The notes under the pieces: generated by a model
Told to the model about the DNA's origin: nothing
Databases searched by the model: none
Seen by the model: the letters and a program-made list of their open reading frames with translations, nothing else
NCBI GenBank assembly: GCA_030765055.1
Contig: CM060955.1
Span: forward strand, 155,404,006 to 155,468,005
Direction of reading: 5' to 3'
DNA: 64,000 nt
Source: Mantis religiosa
Lineage: Eukaryota; Arthropoda; Insecta; Mantodea; Mantidae
Shown here: positions 9,039-21,435 of the stretch, piece after piece
Layout: each line of letters begins with the position of its first letter
How positions within the stretch are numbered: the first letter of the stretch is position 1
Translations under genes and position numbers: made by a program

Positions 9039-12000
9039 CACACTCCTAATTTTATGCAGAAGCCGCCACTGTGTATAGCTGCTTTTCATTAGTTCATTGT
9101 CGCTCCATATTATGTCTCTTTTATTGCACTGGCTCTATAAACCCTTAACGTGAGGTGAGTTCAAAAAACTTCTTCAGGGGTAGCGAATCTATTAAAATAA
9201 ATAATATTAAAAGCAACAAGCCAAAACAAATTTTGTAAATATTATACACAATATTACCAAATTACAATATAATGCACAATTAAAGAAAACGAAATAAAAA
9301 GTATTTAATGAAAACCTAGGCTTTGTTCAAATAAAAGTTAACAAGCAGCAGGCTTTGAAACTTCCAGAGCGTCAATAAACAAATAAAGAAGCAGAAGGAG
9401 AGGTGGACCTAAAGTAAGTTTTATAACAAGTCTAGTTTACAGTTGCAGTAAGATTTTGTGTATCTGTGACCATTTCCGAGTTGTGCCAAGTGATGCCGAA
9501 TGTGGGACTTCCCTGCAAATTACACATATGTACTCAGTTTGTCATACAAATATCTTAAACATGTAATATATGAATGAAACATATAAAATCTGTTTTACCA
9601 GATTCAAAATTGTTTGCTTTTAAGTGTAATTGTGCTATTGCGAGGTGTCCTTAAAACATTAGATGATGAACATAGGTATATATATTTGGTATTTGCCCGA
9701 CTTTACAGATTTGAAATATGCAGAACAAAAGTTATTTTCTGTTTAGTTTCAGGAGATCCGAAAATATATATTTCCTTTTCAATTTCGACATTAAATTTTT
9801 AAGTAGGACGCAACTTCTCCTCTACCTACTATACAGGTGACACTTGACACTAAAAAGAGAACGCCAAGAAGAAATACGGTACAGAACTGCATTTCAAATG
9901 TCCCGCGTGTTTCCAGAGTAGCGGTGACTATAGCGACAACAGCGGAAGTCTTATGTAACACGAAGTACACGTGGGACGTTACAGAGGGCGCGCATGTTCT
10001 AACTGTTATGCATATATCAGCATGTCCAAACTGTTAAGAACCTTTCACCAAATATTACAACAATTATGTTTTGTTTTGCTTTAAACCATATCTCAAGTGT
10101 GAACCATGGTAATTTATAACTATATTGCACACATAAATCAATATACACCGACAGCGATTATTGCACTTCTGAACAAATATCTGCAGGAGCCTGTATAAGT
10201 CTCAGAGATTCGACTCTACTTTTGTATTGGTTTTGTCAGTTAATAGGTGGTTGAGTTCTTTATGAATAACTGTAGCACGTTTTGAACAACACATATAGTC
10301 CTGGAAACATTATACAAATATTATAACATACGGATGCCAAGTGGTATACGTACCGAAAGTCCTAGTGCCAAACGTCCATTTTGAGCGCTGCATGCACTGC
10401 ATATCCTCAAACGTACACGCTAGATAGCACTAACACCTAAATGCGAAATATATTCAGTGTCACCAACACAACTATTATGACTGCTGTATAGCAATAAAAT
10501 TGGCCTACTTTGTACCTTACTTGAGCTCAATGTACCGTGTCGATAAATTATTACAGTTGGCTAACCTGTACAATTTGACCGAAATTCTAAAGCTAGAAAT
10601 TGTAATTTAAGTTTTAACATTAGCAAAGAGAAATTGAGCCTGAAGAGAATGTACATCGGTTTTGAAAACTCGCAAGATTTGAAAGACCTGCGAGGTCGTA
10701 TGGGCAGCAACAAGGAAAGGAATAAATGTTCACAAAGAACTATTGGCAAGTAAGATGGAAATATGCAAAATATATATTTCATAACATATTCATTTATATA
10801 TATATATATATACATATATATATTTTATCTCATATAGCACTCTTATAATGTTTTACATGCAGAAGAATTATTACTTCATTATTGTTGGTATAAAGAGTTA
10901 TTTTTGCTTTTTTAGCGATCATCATCTCAAACTAGCAGCAATACGATGGCAGAAATTGAAAGAATAAAATCAGCTGAAGCCCGGTATGTCTCTTGTTTTG
11001 GTGATGCGCTGTGTTGATCCCCAGGAACATTAGTAAAGTAGTACGAAACTTTCTTTTTCTTCTATACAGCAATTTACTGTGGCACATTTCTTAAAGTATG
11101 GAGCTTCACTTCAATGTCAGTGGAAACTTTAAGAAAAACTTTGAGTACTACTATGACCAACATTTTTTAAATGTTCAGGAAATTGAAGTTATTTTAGGGA
11201 GTTGATTGAATATATTATTGGTTTTTGTATTAGTAGCTTTAAATCTTAAATGTTTGTGTCATATAAAACGGACAATAGAAGGAAAGAAGTCTGTAGTTTA
11301 AATTATTAATAAACAGCTTTCATAAACTACAGCAATTCTGTAATTGTTATTTAGTATCGATGTGTTCATATGAAACAACATTAAGCTAAAATTAAACACC
11401 AAGAATATAATTATGTGATATCTTCAGTATTTAGGCTTTGTACATCCATGAACATAAACATGAAAATCCACCACTGCACTGACAAGACACCACGCGACTA
11501 TAATCGGTTTAGTTGGTTCCTTCTACCTGTGTTTCGAACAAAACTCTTATAAGTTCCAGAAATACAACTCCTGATTTAATCCTTCATTCTAACCTTGTTT
11601 ATTAGTTGATTATTTGTGAAAAACTATAGCTCACTATAATGACACAAATTATTCTTCCAGTTATCGGACTGTATTAATATCAAATTTTCAAAAGTTGTTG
11701 ATAAAAGAGTGGTCTTCTACGTATAAACATACAACTGGAAAATTGAGTAACCAAGAGTACATAAGTAGGACTTTGTCTATCTCTTGCCGTTTCCGAGTTG
11801 TGCCAAGTAACGAAGAAGGAAAACGAAGTCTGAGGTAATTCTCTGCAAATTAAACATATGTACTTCGTTTTCCATAAAAAATATTTCAAACATTTAAAAT
11901 ATTAGTATAAAATCATAAGATCTCCTTCTAAATGTTCAAAATCTTAGAAAGTATTTTCAATTAAGGGTTGTTGTGTTATTTCCAGATTTTCTTCAAAATC

Positions 12001-12881
12001 CCTCTTTGTGATTCTTGAAGAACACTGAACAGTTGTATCACTTTGGTATTTACCTACCTCACATTTCAGTTTTAAGTTTTGAGTAGAAACTGTCGTTTAC
12101 ATGCACGTGCCCCGAAATATAAATCTGTAGTGCAATCTTAACATTTAATTTTGGTTAAAATGCAGTTTCTCCTATTATGTAATACATAACACCAAAAATA
12201 TAACGTCACGAAGAAAATCGAACAAACAAAACAACCTGTAGTTCAAATGTTCCGCGTGTCCTGAGTAGCTGTGACTACAGCGACACACAGTGGGAGACTC
12301 ATGTAACGCAAAGTACACGAATAAAGCTATAGATGTCGCGGAAGCTGTAATTGCTATGTATATACCGATAGGTCTTAGTTATAAAGAATCTTTTACAACA
12401 CATTACAATATCGACTTTCTTTTCTATGTATAAATACTGCCCTAATGTGACCGATGGTAAATTGTAGCTATGGTGTACACGTAAACCAATATAGACCGAA
12501 AGGAAATATCTTTTTTTAGAACAAAAGTCTCCTAAACCTGTATAAATTGCAAAATTCAACCCTTGATTTTAAATCATTAATGCAAATCAGTATCAGGAAA
12601 CAACTTTGCATTATGAATAACTGTAACACGCTATAAATGTGGCGTCCATAGTTCAATAAACTTAGTCTTTCCAAATAAGATGCTGAACTGGGTACAGAAG
12701 AGTTGTGTACGTTATGACAATGTTTGGCAATAAATATTTGTACCATCAGAAATATCCTACGTCATCCCTTATTGTCCACATTCCTACGTAGTAGTTTTCG
12801 GAAGGTCCTGTTCATTATCATCCTTGTAACATTGGATTAAATGTGCACTGAGGCGGCAATATCTGTCTTTTAAGACTGTGT
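9039..12881. other. non-coding repeat-derived stretch
   Basis: No coding sequence recognised. It holds core blocks near 9899 and 12247, AATAAA-rich patches near 9330 and a TA-rich run at 10796-10822. The part from 12150 onward is like the end of segment A (3280-3960). It stops at the LTR end near 12882. Confidence 0.6.
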
Positions 12882-13327
12882 TGTGCTTTGTGGGTTCGTG
12901 AAATTACAAGTGCAGGTTACGAAAACTAAAAATTTTTCTTTATCTCCGTAGAAACATAAACATAAAACTTGCAAAGTCAACGACCACAAAAAGTACACTT
13001 TTACAACTGCTCACGTGCACGCGCCCATTTACCTACTGACTAACTTTTATTTTAAATTAATGTGCCTGGTGCCAGTATACTGGACCCCTCTTACAGGTTC
13101 TAAATTTACATAAATGATAAATTTGACTAACTATGGCAGACGACACTCAGTGTTCCTTAAATTCGTGGAATGTTCTCAAACAATCAAGACGGCGATAGAG
13201 GAAAGAAGAAGTCTCCAGATCTCCGTCTCCTTCCCTCACCGTTCCGACGAGCCATTATCTCCGTACTGTACTGTCCGTCCCTTGAACACATCAGCCGCGC
13301 CACTTCCTCAACAATTCGTTCGCGACA
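12882..13327 (-). mobile_element. Ty3/gypsy 3' LTR (minus strand)
   Basis: On the minus strand the LTR begins TGTCGCGAACG at 13327 just after a polypurine tract, and ends near 12882 with 'cacgaacccacaaagcaca', close to the GTCACA ends of related LTRs. Its U3 is homologous to the LTRs at 21118, 35369 and 56368. The empty-site sequence 'ctgtgttgtgcttcag' in segment A shows where it was inserted, although the exact boundary is uncertain by a few bases. Confidence 0.7.
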
Positions 13328-13345
13328 CTATTCCCTCCTCAAGGC
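13328..13345 (-). other. polypurine tract
   Basis: The minus strand reads CTTGAGGAGGGAATAG immediately before the LTR start TGTCGCG. This is the expected position and composition for the plus-strand DNA primer of a Ty3/gypsy element. Confidence 0.6.
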
Positions 13346-14083
13346 TGGTCGTCCCAAACAGTACCATCGTAGCGGGGCAGATGGTCCAAGTGTACCTCCA
13401 ACATCTTCCTTCGAGGCACCTTCTGGATGCGGTAGACTACGTCAATAATCCTCTTGACCACCCGGTACGGTCCTTGCCATGGTTGCTGAAACTTCGGGCA
13501 GCGTTCCTTGGTCCGGGTAGGGTGGCACAACCAGACCAAGACACATGTAATGGTCTCTTAAACAAGAATATAGTAATATAGCACTTACTTCTGATGATAA
13601 GACATTAGTTAATTTATAACATTACTATGTCATACTAGATTATTAGATATAGCTAATATTTCTTCCCTTGGCTGTTGGCTTGCCTGTCGTATCGGGTTTT
13701 CCTGCGGTCACTCGCCATCTGATGTTCTGACTAGCCATCTCAGGCATGTCGTGGAGACGGTCCACCAAGTTCTCCACATACTTGGTTGCTGGCTGTTTTG
13801 GGTCCGGGGGGCTCCCAAAAGTCAGGTCACAAGGGAGGCACACTCTCGGCCGAACTGGCGTTATCTCAGTGGTGTCGTTTGTTGAGGAGCGCTAGGCCAG
13901 CCGGAACAATGGTACCTTGACGGTCCATTCTCCCTGTCGGCTGGCCACGACCTTCCTGAGATGCTTTTCTAGGGTCTTTATGTACCTATCAACCATGCGT
14001 TCCGAATGCGTGTGTAGGGGTGTTGTGTGGGTCTTGTTCACCCCAAGTCTTTCCAGTGCTTCCTTCATCAGGTTATACTTCAT
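13339..14083 (-). pseudogene. Ty3/gypsy integrase remnant
   Basis: Read on the minus strand from 14083, the frame covers the end of the integrase core (LGVNKTHTTPLH, then MVDRYIKTLEKHLRKV) and, after an in-frame stop near 13890, a C-terminal linker (LPCDLTFGSPPD, YVENLVDRLHDM). A frameshift between 13643 and 13539 separates this from a GPY/F module (PWQGPYRVVKRI, DVVYRI, HLDHLPRY). The residue aligned with the usual catalytic Glu in V-E-R is Asp here (VDR). Everything 5' of this is gone: no gag, protease, reverse transcriptase or 5' LTR lies upstream. It is inactive. Confidence 0.85.
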
Positions 14084-14125
14084 TAACTACAGCGCCCACA
14101 CAGATTTCGTGGTGTCATTCTGCAT

Positions 14126-14372
14126 TTTCTGGGCTCATTTCACCCATTTCATCATTGCCTTATATGATTTAACATTGGACGATATAAATAAAAAAGTTTG
14201 AATTCCCCGCCTAGGCTTAATCCTTCTCGCCGGCTTTTCTTTTTTTTTTTTCCTTCTTTTTTTTTGTAATTTACGTACTCTAACGTTGTCATATCGGACA
14301 ATGAATGATATGGGTGAAATGATGCTCAAATGACGGAATCCACTGAGCTTAGTTAGTTACCCGACAGGATAA
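14126..14372. repeat. two SINE fragments in inverted arrangement
   Basis: 14126-14201 is the plus-strand 3' part of the box A/B SINE family (ctcatttcacccatttcat, then ttggacgatata). 14256-14372 is the minus-strand 3' part of another copy (gtaatttacgtactctaacg, then gataagggagaacccgg). They are separated by a T-rich run at 14236-14265. Tail-to-tail insertion would explain it. It marks the 5' breakpoint of the gypsy remnant. Confidence 0.65.
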
Positions 14373-15639
14373 GGGAGAACCCGGAAGGAAACATCCAGAC
14401 AACTCAACTTTGTCTATTTGTGCCACTTATTAACTATCAAACCAAGAAGGAATATTATGGATGTAAAAATCTTGTTTTCTTAATATTTAAGTGTTTGGAG
14501 CAACTTAAATGCACATTCGTTATATTTCTATCTTAAAAGTACTTAAAAAGTAACCAAATGCCATTAATGGAGCAATTACATAACTCCCCTCAGGAAAAAC
14601 AAATGTCGAGACAAACAAGTCTGTCTTAACTGTAATCATAAATCATTGATAAAATAAACTGTGAAATTGTGATCTAGAGCTGACAGCAGCGAATGTATAT
14701 CATATGTTTTTTTGAATCTATACAGTTTTCATTTCAGAGCTATTAAATCATACATGGGGTTCACTTATTCAACAAGCAAATCTAGTTTTAGTTACATTAC
14801 ATTAATCTCCAGGATTTATTAGAGTAAAGGAAACCCAGGAAGTAATCATCATTAAATTTATGGACTTAAACATAAATGCTAATAGAAATGTGTCTTGTCA
14901 TTGTTGAAGATGCCGAACATGTATGTTACATGTATATCACCTTAGTATTTACCTGACCTTTTTAGTTCTGAGTTTGCAGAAATAACCTTTTCTTTAGATT
15001 TAGGTGATTGAAGACTATATATCTGTAGCACAATATTAGCATTTAATTTTTGCGTAGCGTGCCATTTCTCCTGTACCTACTATGTATGTAATGCTCTGCA
15101 CTAAAAAGATCACACCACGAACAAAACGGGTACAAACCTGTAGTGCAAATGTCCCGCGTGTTTCCTGCGCAACTGTGACTAAAGCGACAACAGCGGAAGT
15201 CTCGTGCAACGCTAAGTACACGTAGCATGTTATAGGTGTCGCGCAAGTTCTAGTTGCTTATATATATCCTTATGGCTTAACTGTCAAGAATCTTACAGAA
15301 AATATTAGAACAGTGATGTTGTATTTTGGATTAGAACATTTTCTAAGTGTGAACGATAATAAACTGTGGCCATATTATTTATTAAAGTGACTATAAATCA
15401 ACAATAATTATTACTTTTGAGAACAAAAGAGTCCATAAGCCTGTACAAGTTCCAGAAAGTTTAGCTTATTCTATATTCTTTCTTCCTAATATCATATTTT
15501 ATACTGGTAACAAAGTTGCATATAAAGTTCTGCTAAATACCGCCAAGTACGATATCAAATTCCGAGCCACTTTAAGTTTTCCGAAAGACTTGGTCCTAAC
15601 CAAACATTTTTAGCATTGCATGCACTTTGTATCTTACAT
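14373..15639. other. non-coding repeat-derived stretch
   Basis: 14480-14600 resembles 180-300 of segment A. 14610-14720 resembles 48590-48690. A core block begins near 15151. No coding frame or RNA gene seen. Confidence 0.55.
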
Positions 15640-17004
15640 ACCTACTTTGTGGATAAGAAGTTTGATTTCACACTTAGACTGAAGACAACTGAAGATCGCA
15701 CCAACACAAAGCTACGCTACTGTACCCTAGAGAGCATTTACGAAAATCTAACCGGAGTCGATCGCCAATAGGAATAACCCGCGCTTTCCTGAAATAAACA
15801 TTTAATATTTGAGTAGAATGCAATTTTTCCTCTAACTAATGTATGTAATGCTCTACACTAAAAGAAAACGCCAAGAAGAAAACCGATATAACGTGCTGTT
15901 CAAATGTTACGCGTGTTTCCTGGGTAACTGTGACTACAGCGACACACAATGGAAGTCTCATATAACGTGAAGTACAAGCAGGAAGTCATAGATGTCGCGC
16001 AGGTTGTAATTGCTATGTATATATCAATATGTCTTAGTTACTAATAATAATTTTAGAAAAACTTCAGAAGATGTATTCGTTTTCTCGTTTACACTATCTT
16101 GTAAACGTGAATTACAGTAAATTACAGCAATATCTTATACAATAATAAATGTATACCAACAAGGAGCGTTGTGTTTTTTGAATTAAAGTTTACGAACTTC
16201 TGTATAAGTTTCAAAAATTGAAGAGACATTAAAACTTTTGACGTTTTGAGACAAAGGTGCTGTATTGACGTTTTTGGCTGTTGGCGTTCGTAGCATTTCA
16301 ACAACCTAGTTTTCCTTTATTAAATTTACAATTTAAATCATCTTGTTGCATGTGTATGTTGTACTGAACAATCACATGAATTTTCGGAAATTCCTATAGC
16401 TTGACACCTATGTAACATTTAATTGAATCACTGCTGTAGTTGCAATATATGTGTTTTAAGACTGTGTTGTGCTTCAGTATTGTCAGCCCTGTTTAGAAAT
16501 TGCATTGCAGTTTTTGACGTGTTGCTGAAAATGTCATAGTATTCTCAAATGTTTATGTCATAAAAGAATCCCAAATAACAGATACTTAAATAAAACCTAG
16601 TATTCATTTAAATAAACGTTAAAGACAGCGTCTATAAAGAACTAAAGAAGTAGAAATGGCGGTAGACCTTGAGCTATAGTCAATTCCTTCAATGCTGCTC
16701 GCTATCTGTAACCTGGAAATTTTGTTTACTTTGTGCGGCCTATACATAAAATTAAATGACCACCTCAAATTTAATATAGGTAATGATAAATTCAAACAAA
16801 TAACAAGGAATATCCACGAATTACTTAACAAATAAAAAATTAAGATATATTTGACAAACTGTTTATTATAACAAGATCTACATTTTCTATTATCTCTTAC
16901 ACTTTATTAGTTATATAAATGTCAGAAAGAGTAAAGGGCAATTCAGTGATCTACCAGGAAACATATGAGTCAGCTGCAGAAGTGAATATGCGATCAAGAT
17001 TTTG

Positions 17005-17077
17005 GCCATAGTACCTCAGTGGTTTAGAGGGACATCAGGTAGAGCGGGAAACCCGTGGTTCAAATCCCGGCTATGGC
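17005..17077 (+). repeat. tRNA-like element 3 (best preserved)
   Basis: The acceptor arms GCCATAG and CTATGGC pair perfectly over 7 bp. The D-arm region and box B (GGTTCAAATCC) are present, but the anticodon arm does not fold convincingly and the D-arm has GAGG instead of GAGC. Not a credible functional tRNA. Confidence 0.6.
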
Positions 17078-17200
17078 ATTGAAATTATCAGTCTCGCTCT
17101 ACTCATTTCATGCTTGGACTACACACGGCTAGTGTAGAAGAAATGACTATTTCCAACAATTTACCTGAATAACTTAGTGGTTTAACTATGAAGCCTGGGC

Positions 17201-17403
17201 CCGCCTCGGTAGCGTAGATGGTAGTGTGTCTGCCTCAAGTACAAGAAGTCCCGGGTCAGGTTGAGCTACCTGGATAAAAATTTTATCGACGTTTACCCTT
17301 ATGTTAAAGACGAATGTCGGGTAGCTCTATGCTCCATGGGCTCTGGACTCATTTGGGCATCATTTCAATAATTTCGTTCATCGTCCGATATGACTTAAGA
17401 TTG

Positions 17404-17483
<80 letters not shown>
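17201..17483 (+). repeat. SINE lacking box B, with long (TA)n tail
   Basis: Same SINE as at 1961 and 61285, including the loss of box B. After 'ttggaggaca' the short TA tail of the other copies is here an almost pure TA run from about 17410 to 17483 (roughly 37 dinucleotides). The expansion is private to this copy. Confidence 0.8.
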
Positions 17484-17486
<3 letters not shown>

Positions 17487-17620
17487 GCCTGGGACATAAG
17501 TACTTACAGCATAGTAAGTCGCCACAAAAGATGCGTGTCTCATAGCATATGAGAACCCCTAGCGGTCTAGCGGGAAACATATGAGTCAGTTGGTGAATTT
17601 AACGTAATGCCGTCATGTTG

Positions 17621-17693
17621 GCAGCAGTAGCTCAGTGATTTAGAGCGACCGCACGGAGAGAGGCAGATCCGTGGTTCAAATCCCGGCGATAGC
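17621..17693 (+). repeat. tRNA-like element 4
   Basis: Partner of element 3 on the other side of the SINE. TAGCTCAGTG box A and GGTTCAAATCCC box B are kept. The acceptor arms have decayed (GCAGCAG and CGATAGC). Confidence 0.55.
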
Positions 17694-19012
17694 ACTCAAT
17701 TTTTTCAGTCTGGCTCTAGTCATTCAAAGCTGGAGCTTTGTTGTATACATAAAACATTATAGATCACAAGAAATATTGTGCTTTTTTAAAACAGAAGTCC
17801 GCGAAATCCCGTATAAGATCCAAGAATTCAACGTTTGATGTATGTCCATCAAAATCTCATTCTTCAGCTCAAATTATCTGTGAATAACTATAGCTGCCAC
17901 CTCGTTACCCTAGTTACCCTGAGAATTATTTTATTATTCTAGTTTATAATATTCGTATTTTAATAGATACATGTAAGCCTTCTTTGTGTAATAATTACAA
18001 ACTTAATAACTATTAGGTTTCTTTCTTATTAACAGAAAAATCAATTAACACATATCTCTAAAACTTCAATATGCATCATCCCTTTGTACAGTAGTAAGGG
18101 ACTTAATGAGACTATAAAATTATCTTGTAGTTCTTTCTATCTTCTTACATCTTTCTAGATACACACATATCTTGAAGCTCCACGAATTTACTCTAATTAG
18201 GGTAAGTAGTAAGATAAGTCCAATCTTCTATGTTTTATTTATTTCCGTCCTGCAACAGGAAGTCATATATGATGATGACATGAGTGAAATAATTCTCAAA
18301 TAAACCGAGGTAATGTGAATTTAATGCCTTTGAGAAGAGATATTAAAATGGGTCACGGCAAACTTTAAATATCCATTTTCTTGGCAATTCACAAATTCTT
18401 CGTTCCGTCCACTTAGGTTGAGATTGGTTTGATTTGAGAGCCACAGTATATACCTATATGGATCTGCTCTTACACATTCAACATTTTCGAAAAAGTTTCT
18501 AATTAAGGGATATTGTCTTATTGCAATTCTTTTAGCCGCAGGTGATACCAAAATTTATACATATTTGTAGTGCAACCTTGACATTTAATTTTTCAGTGGA
18601 GTGCAATTTCTTCTCTACCTACCATGTATATAAAACTTAACATTAAAAGGAAGGCACCGAGAAGAAAACCGGTACAAACCAGCAGTTCAAATGTCCCGCC
18701 TAATTTCTGAATACCTGTGACTGCAGCGACACACAGTGGAAGACTCGCGCAACGTAAAGTACAGGAAGGAAGTAACAGATGTCAGGCAAGTTGTAACTGC
18801 TATGTGTATACCGATATGTCTTAGCTATTAAGAATATTTTACAACACTTTAGATCTTCGACTTCCCTTTCCAAGTTTAAATGATACGCTAAATGTGAGCA
18901 ATGGTAAATTGTAGCTATGCTGTACACTTAAACCAATAGAGACCGAAACGAAATATTAATTTTGGAACAAAGGTCTCCTAAACCTGTATAAGTAGCAGAA
19001 ATTCAATCCTTG

Positions 19013-19711
19013 CTATACCCTGTGCTTCGGTCTGCGATGTCTGTTCCCCTAAAGTTGCGCCTCTTTATGGCTCTGGTCCTCCCTATCATGCTCTATGCGT
19101 GTGAAGTCTGGGGTATGGCCGCAGGCTCACATCTAGTTCTGCTCCAACGTGCACAGAATAAATGTCTTCGGATTATTTATTCTGTTTGTACAAGGTTCCC
19201 CGTGAGATTACTTCATGAGGCTTCATCCCTCCGATATGTGGAGGATGAAATTAGACGCCGGGCGACAAAATTCTTCGAGGGTTTGCCCCAACATCAGAGC
19301 GCCCTAGTCAGATCCCTTGGGGATTATGTTCCTCGTGAGCGTCGCTATAAGCGATACCGGTTACCCCGCATGTCTTGCGGTCACTACCGGTAACCACATG
19401 ATCTCCATTCCAGCCTAAATTAAATTTCAGCTACTCCAAAATTGTTATTATGGAATATTCAAAATTATTCAAACCTTCTTCCTAGTTTATTAACTAACCC
19501 ACCAGCGGTGCTCGCTGTCCGTAGCACCCGGTTCATCATTCCCTGAGGAGCAAAAAGCTACCTCCCTACACTAACCCCACTTAAATTACACCCGTCATTC
19601 TGCAACATCCACATCCCGCCACTACGTGGTTAAGCTCTTCCCAGAGCAGGTACACAATTTGACCACCCTTCGGGCTGTTCCAAACAGCCTGCCAGATTTG
19701 TGTCTGTCTGT
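19013..19711 (+). mobile_element. LINE family 2 (Jockey-type), 5'-truncated 3' end
   Basis: Encodes only the last part of ORF2 after the reverse transcriptase (KLRLFMALVLPIMLYACEVW, RRATKFFEGLPQ), homologous to 44677-45015. The stop used in the other copy (aag-tga) is CGA here, so the frame runs on to 19393. The 3' UTR has the same two hairpins as the other copy, ends GCCAG at 19695, and is followed by a TGTC-type tail. CTTG at 19009-19012 and 19712-19715 is a short candidate target duplication within segment A sequence (compare ccttgattttc at 42007). Confidence 0.85.
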
Positions 19712-20399
19712 CTTGATTCTTCATTGTAAATCGAATTCTAGTCCTCCATTTTGAATAACTGTGGCAAGCCATTAATGTGACGTCCATAGCTTAATAACCT
19801 TGTGCTTTCCAAGTGAGATGCTCAACTGGATGCAGAAGAGCTATGTGTTTGACAGTAGACATTTGTACCATGACAAACATCCTGCTTCATCCTTTATTGT
19901 CCACAAGCCTACGTAGTAGTTTTAGAAAGTTCCTGTTGATTATCTTCTTTTTAACGTCGAATTAACTATGAATTAATTTAACTTAATTAATTATAAAGTA
20001 ATTAATTTAACTCTGAATTATATCAGCACTGTGGCGGCAATATCTCTATTTTAACATTGTACTGTGCTTAGGTATTTACATACCTGTTTACTAATTTGAT
20101 TGCACTTATTCGTAAGTGCAAAAACGCGGGGCCATAAAAGAATCCCAAATTAAGGCTACTTCAACAAAACCTAGTCTTTATTTAAATAAACTTTAGATAT
20201 ATAGAATACAACTTAAGGTACTTTGAACATTAAGAGCTTCTATAAACAACTAAAGATGAAGGAAGAGAGGTAGACCTTGAGCTGTAGTGAAATGCTTCAA
20301 AGTTTAAAGTTTGCCTGGAGTGAAATAATTTCTCAAAAAATGCTGAAATTTTGCATTTCCTTGTATTCTATTCCCTATATCACTAGCAAAAGTTAAAGA

Positions 20400-21117
20400 C
20401 ATATGAACGCTGGCCTATGCTCAAGCGCAGCGGTGTTGCCAAGCATGGTTGGTGTACCGACAGAAGTTCTGTACATAGCACGTTTTACACGCCAGCAATG
20501 GTCCTACCTATTCTTCCCGTAATTAGCAACACATTAAATATTCCTAAAACGTTAAGAACTTACCTTGACACGCGTCAAAGCAGTGGAACAGCAAGCACGG
20601 TTTGCAAACCAGTAATTCGCTTTCTGAATTCATGGATCTTTCCCGGAGATTGAAATACAGATACGCTCCCTTTTTCTAAGGATGAAGCTGCTTCACTACA
20701 AATTCCTGACACTGTGTGTGCACTACCCCTTAGGATTAGGATTTCATTACCGAGGGGATTCGGTACATCGGCCACCATGCTGGGCCCATTGTTCCTATGC
20801 CCACAAGTGGGGGCACACCTGGGAGGAAGGATGAGGCGAATGAGACAGAGGGTGGCCGCCCAAGAAGCCATGACAGTACAGAGGGAAGGGTCCCTACAGT
20901 TTACTGAGATAGAGACTTCCTCTGACAGGTCAGGAAATTGAACTACCTCCCCTACTGCGGGACGGCAACGAGCCTAGCTACTGAGCTCTAATAGTCCCAG
21001 GTAGACGGTCTGAGCCCCAAAGGTCCCTGGCAGGCTGTCCCAAAATGGTCCCCGCAGAGGAGCGGAGACGGGCAACAGATCTACCGGAGGAGGAAGTAGC
21101 TTTTCCTCAGACCATAT
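20400..21117. repeat. 5' part of segment B, GC-richer, present in two copies
   Basis: Paralogous to about 34660-35368. It begins near 'gcagcggtgttgcc' and ends exactly where the LTR starts. It is richer in GC than its surroundings and contains the conserved minus-strand frame listed separately. No TE motif recognised; copies 1 and 4 of segment B lack it. Confidence 0.6.
20564..20871 (-). other. unidentified frame with a consensus splice donor
   Basis: On the minus strand one frame (20871 to the stop at 20575) reads LGNEILILR, then SEAASSLEKGSVSVFQSPGK, ending VPLL-stop. The paralogue at 34817-35114 keeps the same residues and the same end but has a frameshift. A second, overlapping frame starts at ATG 20633, encodes 23 codons (SESELL, KPCLLFHCFDACQ) and runs into CAAG|GTAAGT at 20564/20563, a consensus 5' splice site also kept in the paralogue. 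This could be a fragment of a captured gene or an unknown element. I do not recognise the protein, and differences between copies look close to neutral. Confidence 0.35.
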
Positions 21118-21433
21118 TGTCATGAACGCATTGTTGAGGTGAGGCGGCGTGAGGTGCCTTTCTTCTAGCGCCGTCTTGATTGTTTGAAAAAATTCCGGAT
21201 AGTGAGAAATCTATAAAAGGGAACCGCCACCCGCCACTGGGAATAGTCGCTAATTGAACGCGTGTCCGTGAACAGATGTAAAAGTGACCTCCTTTGTGTT
21301 CGATGACCTTGTAAGTTGTATTGTGTATGCGACGTAATTCTGCTGATGTACCAAGTGAATTTCTACGAAAATAAACAGCAAATTTTAGTGTTTGTAACTT
21401 GGCCTTTTAATTTCACGAACCCAGAATGTCACA
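21118..21433 (+). mobile_element. Ty3/gypsy-type LTR with internally deleted U3
   Basis: Begins TGTCATGAACGC and ends GTCACA (TGT...ACA). It has a clear TATAAAAGG at 21212-21220 and an AAATAAAC polyadenylation-type site near 21369. Compared with 56368 the U3 is shortened: 'gaggcggcgtgagg' jumps to 'tgcctttcttctagcg'. The preceding sequence is segment B rather than a polypurine tract next to retroviral-type genes. Confidence 0.75.
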
Positions 21434-21435
21434 AT

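Larger units (their letters stand above)
7540..12150. repeat. Segment C, copy 1
   Basis: Matches 49490-53780 in the same order: core block variant, a hairpin and hAT fragment (8066-9038), an AT-rich spacer with a core block near 9899, a short TA-rich tract at 10796-10822, and a block near 11080 starting 'atttactgtggca'. Copy 2 differs mainly by an LTR inserted at 50391. Confidence 0.7.
15640..20400. repeat. Segment A, copy 2 (interrupted by a LINE)
   Basis: Collinear with 300-3680 from 15640 to 19012 (for example 15675 with 315). A LINE fragment occupies 19013-19711, after which segment A resumes to about 20400. Core blocks are near 15900 and 18691. The internal SINE carries a greatly lengthened TA tail. 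Confidence 0.7.

Noticed and set aside
17349..17580. Minus-strand frames rich in alternating Ile/Tyr.
   Set aside because: They are translations of the TA dinucleotide run.
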